Assembly (NCBI GenBank): GCA_937895305.1 | Contig: CALAXS010000526.1 | Coordinates: 1-7,916, forward strand | DNA length: 7,916 nt | Reading direction: 5' to 3' | From: an uncultured bacterium | GTDB taxonomy: Bacteria > Hydrogenedentota > Hydrogenedentia > Hydrogenedentales > JAEUWI01 | Part shown: positions 6,035-7,916 of the stretch, in pieces | How the letters are laid out: every line of letters starts with the position of its first letter | Numbering within the stretch: position 1 is the first letter of the stretch | Notes under the pieces: generated by a model | Databases searched by the model: none | What the model was told of the DNA's origin: nothing | Seen by the model: only the letters and a program-made list of their open reading frames with translations | Position numbers and translations under genes: made by a program

Positions 6035-7840
6035 TTAGTCCTCGAAGTACTTCGCTTGCATGGACAACGTCAGGCCATCGCTTTGTTGCAACCTTGTCGC
6101 GAGGCCCTGGAGCTTGGGCAGTTCGTAGCGGAAGAAGTAGTGGCAGGCATAGCGTTTACCCATGTAGAAGTTGGTGTCCCCTTCCGTGTCACAATCAGCC
6201 AGTGCCGTCTCGGAAACGGTTGCTTGCCAGAGCCATTGCCAGGCCATGGTGATGATGCCCACGTATTCGAGGTAGAGGGTGGCGTCGGCGAGGAAGAGGT
6301 CGATTTCCCCTTTCATGGCCAATCCACCAAGGTGCATGGTTAGCTGCTGTAGTTGCGCCAGGGCTTCTTCCAACTGTTGGGCCTCCGCTGCAATGGCCTC
6401 CACACCCTTGGCCTTTTCGATACAGGCGGTGATTTCTTCTATGTAAATCATCAAAGCCTGACCATTCTTCATGGTCACCTTGCGCCCCAGGAGATCCATG
6501 CCCTGGATACCGGTGGTGCCTTCGTGGATGGGATGGATGCGTATATCACGGTAGAGCTGCTCCAGGGGGAACTCGTCGCAATAGCCATAACCGCCCAGGC
6601 ATTGGAGGCCTGTGCTGACGGAAAGGATGCCCATTTCAGAGGGGTAGGTCTTGGCGATGGGGGTCAGAAAATCGAGGAGGAGTTCGAGTCGTTCTTTGTC
6701 TTCCGCCGGGCCTGCATGGATGCGGTCGATGAGGTTGGAGCAATAGATGATGAGGGAGAGGGAGCCTTCGGTGATGGCCCGTTGAAAGAGGAGCATGCGC
6801 TTTACATCGGCATGTTCGATAATGGGAATCTGGGGTGTGGCGGGGTCTTTGGCGGTGATGGGCCGACCTTGTGCGCGTTCACGGGTGTACTCCAGGGAGG
6901 CATAGTAGGCTGCGGTGGCAATAGCTGTGGCGCCTGCACCCACACCGACCCGTGCTTCGTTCATCATCTGAAACATATAGGAGAGCCCATGGTTTTCCTC
7001 GCCCACAAGCCAGGCACGGCAATCGCCATGCTCACCCATTTCGAGCTGGGTGATGGGCGCGCCTTTGTAACCCAGCTTGTGAAAGGTGGCCGTGCAAATC
7101 AAGTCATTGCTTTCCAGCGTGCCGTCAGCACATGGGCGCAGCTTGGGCACCACAAAGAGGGAGATGCCCTTGATACCTGCCGGGGCGTCCTCAATACGGG
7201 CAATCATGAGGTGGACGATATTGTTCACGGCGTTATGCTCACCACAGGAGATAAAAATCTTTTGCCCGACCAGATTGAAGTAGCCTGCATCGGTGCGTGT
7301 AGCGGTAGTCTTGAGGTCGGTGAGGGACGAGCCTGCATGGGGCTCGGTGAGGGCCATGGTGCCCTGCCATTTTCCCGCAAATATATTGGGGACATAGGTG
7401 TCAATGAGTTCCCGGGATGCGAAGGAGATCATAAGCAGGGCTGCACCCGTGCCCAGAAAGGGGTAGGCGCTGGCGGAATAATTTGCAGCGCCAAAGATGA
7501 ATCGGAAGGCTACCATCACCGTATCGGGGATTTGCTGTCCACCGTGCTCAAAGGGCGCGTTGGCGCCAATCCAGCCGCCTTCGCCACAGGCCGCCATAAA
7601 TTCGCGCAGCCATGGATTCACCGAGATGGTCCCCGCGTCAAAGGTGGGTTGTTCCCGGTCCATTTCGACAAAGCGCGGATACAGATCATCCGTCCCCATC
7701 TTGAGGGCTGTATCCAGGACCAGGTCGAAAATTTCGCGGTTATGCTCTTCGAAATAGGGATAAGCGCAGAGGGCCTCGGCATTATTCAGCTCATAGATGA
7801 GAAATTTCAGATTGCGCATACTGACGAAGGTTTCGGCCAT
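6035..7840 (-). CDS. Acyl-CoA dehydrogenase, extended DmdC/FadE-like
   Basis: The product is 601 residues, cytoplasmic, with no signal peptide. It is a flavoprotein of the acyl-CoA dehydrogenase superfamily that forms 2-enoyl-CoA with FAD and normally passes electrons to ETF. In order it shows an N-terminal extension, the alpha domain (WLREFMAACGEGGWIG), the FAD/substrate segment MALTEPHAGSSLTDL (about residues 162-176), the middle beta domain with GQKIFISCGEHN (192-203) and the C-terminal helical domain with LQCLGGYGY and IHPIHEGTTGIQ. Glu440 in HEGTTG (codon 6521-6523) is the expected catalytic base. About 130 further residues after the core match the C-terminal extension of the 600-residue subgroup that includes 3-methylmercaptopropionyl-CoA dehydrogenase (DmdC); that extent does not prove the substrate. 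The ATG at 7840 was chosen over an upstream one at 7888 because AGGGAGAAG precedes it and the family begins near MAETFVSMRNLKFLIYE. No beta-oxidation partner gene is in the window. Confidence 0.9.
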   Translation of the reverse strand: MAETFVSMRNLKFLIYELNNAEALCAYPYFEEHNREIFDLVLDTALKMGTDDLYPRFVEMDREQPTFDAGTISVNPWLREFMAACGEGGWIGANAPFEHGGQQIPDTVMVAFRFIFGAANYSASAYPFLGTGAALLMISFASRELIDTYVPNIFAGKWQGTMALTEPHAGSSLTDLKTTATRTDAGYFNLVGQKIFISCGEHNAVNNIVHLMIARIEDAPAGIKGISLFVVPKLRPCADGTLESNDLICTATFHKLGYKGAPITQLEMGEHGDCRAWLVGEENHGLSYMFQMMNEARVGVGAGATAIATAAYYASLEYTRERAQGRPITAKDPATPQIPIIEHADVKRMLLFQRAITEGSLSLIIYCSNLIDRIHAGPAEDKERLELLLDFLTPIAKTYPSEMGILSVSTGLQCLGGYGYCDEFPLEQLYRDIRIHPIHEGTTGIQGMDLLGRKVTMKNGQALMIYIEEITACIEKAKGVEAIAAEAQQLEEALAQLQQLTMHLGGLAMKGEIDLFLADATLYLEYVGIITMAWQWLWQATVSETALADCDTEGDTNFYMGKRYACHYFFRYELPKLQGLATRLQQSDGLTLSMQAKYFED

Positions 7841-7853
7841 GGTACTTCTCCCT
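7838..7853 (-). promoter_or_regulatory. Ribosome binding site and start of acyl-CoA dehydrogenase
   Basis: On the minus strand AGGGAGAAG (7853-7845) precedes the ATG (7840-7838), with the GGAG core 7 bases away. This decides the start over the in-frame ATG at 7888, which has no such site and would add 16 residues unlike the family. Confidence 0.65.
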
Positions 7854-7891
7854 GGGGTGTTGGTGAAGAAACAGGGTAGCATAATCAAAGT

Positions 7892-7916
7892 ATGAAATTT
7901 GAGTTCATTCGTTCTT
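7892..7916 (+). CDS. Possible start of a divergent gene (partial)
   Basis: An ATG at 7892 opens a frame reading MKFEFIRS up to the window edge, 51 bases from the acyl-CoA dehydrogenase start and divergent to it. No clear ribosome binding site precedes it and only eight codons are visible, so it may be chance. Confidence 0.15.

Noticed and set aside
5890..6252. A 120-codon plus-strand frame between the convergent genes
   Set aside because: It reads through a hairpin repeat and the 3' end of the acyl-CoA dehydrogenase, has no ribosome site and shows no family resemblance.
6353..7879. A 508-codon open frame on the plus strand opposite the acyl-CoA dehydrogenase
   Set aside because: It mirrors a well-supported gene, its translation is rich in Gly, His and Cys with no recognisable domain, and such long antisense frames follow from the codon use of the real gene.

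Overview
The window holds five protein-coding genes, one of them cut by the left edge, plus a trace of a possible sixth at the right edge. The c-type cytochrome, the six-bladed-propeller dehydrogenase-like protein and the ceramidase-like secreted protein all belong to families that are abundant in the Planctomycetota/Verrucomicrobiota (PVC) group and related lineages such as Hydrogenedentota. A bacterium of that kind is the best guess, but no phylogenetic marker is present, so this is inference from family content only.

Layout. Positions 1-3989 (+) form a tightly packed three-gene cluster. The end of a DJ-1/PfpI-family gene overlaps by 8 bases the GTG start of an exported four-haem-motif cytochrome c. 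The stop of the cytochrome gene overlaps by 7 bases the ATG of an exported beta-propeller protein. In many PVC proteins a propeller and a CxxCH domain sit on one chain; here they are separate, translationally coupled genes, so a periplasmic sugar/alcohol dehydrogenase-like enzyme with its electron acceptor is a reasonable reading. A 162-bp palindromic repeat element lies in frame within the signal-peptide region of the propeller gene.

Positions 3990-4293 carry a second repeat element of another family (CGTCATTGCGAG arms) and the ribosome binding site of the next gene. Positions 4294-5646 (+) encode an exported neutral/alkaline-ceramidase-like protein that keeps the likely metal ligands but lacks the serine of the classical GDVSPN motif.

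Positions 5647-6034 separate two convergent genes. They contain a 180-bp palindromic array of three more CGTCATTGCGAG units, with symmetrical A6/T6 ends that could terminate transcription from both sides, and a third repeat type, a GGATTCCCGC hairpin. Positions 6035-7840 (-) encode a roughly 600-residue acyl-CoA dehydrogenase with the extended C-terminal region seen in DmdC-like enzymes. The last 76 bases are its leader region and possibly the start of a divergent gene.

The most notable feature is the amount and placement of palindromic repeats: three unrelated families in under 4 kb, one of them apparently inside a coding region and supplying a new start codon.
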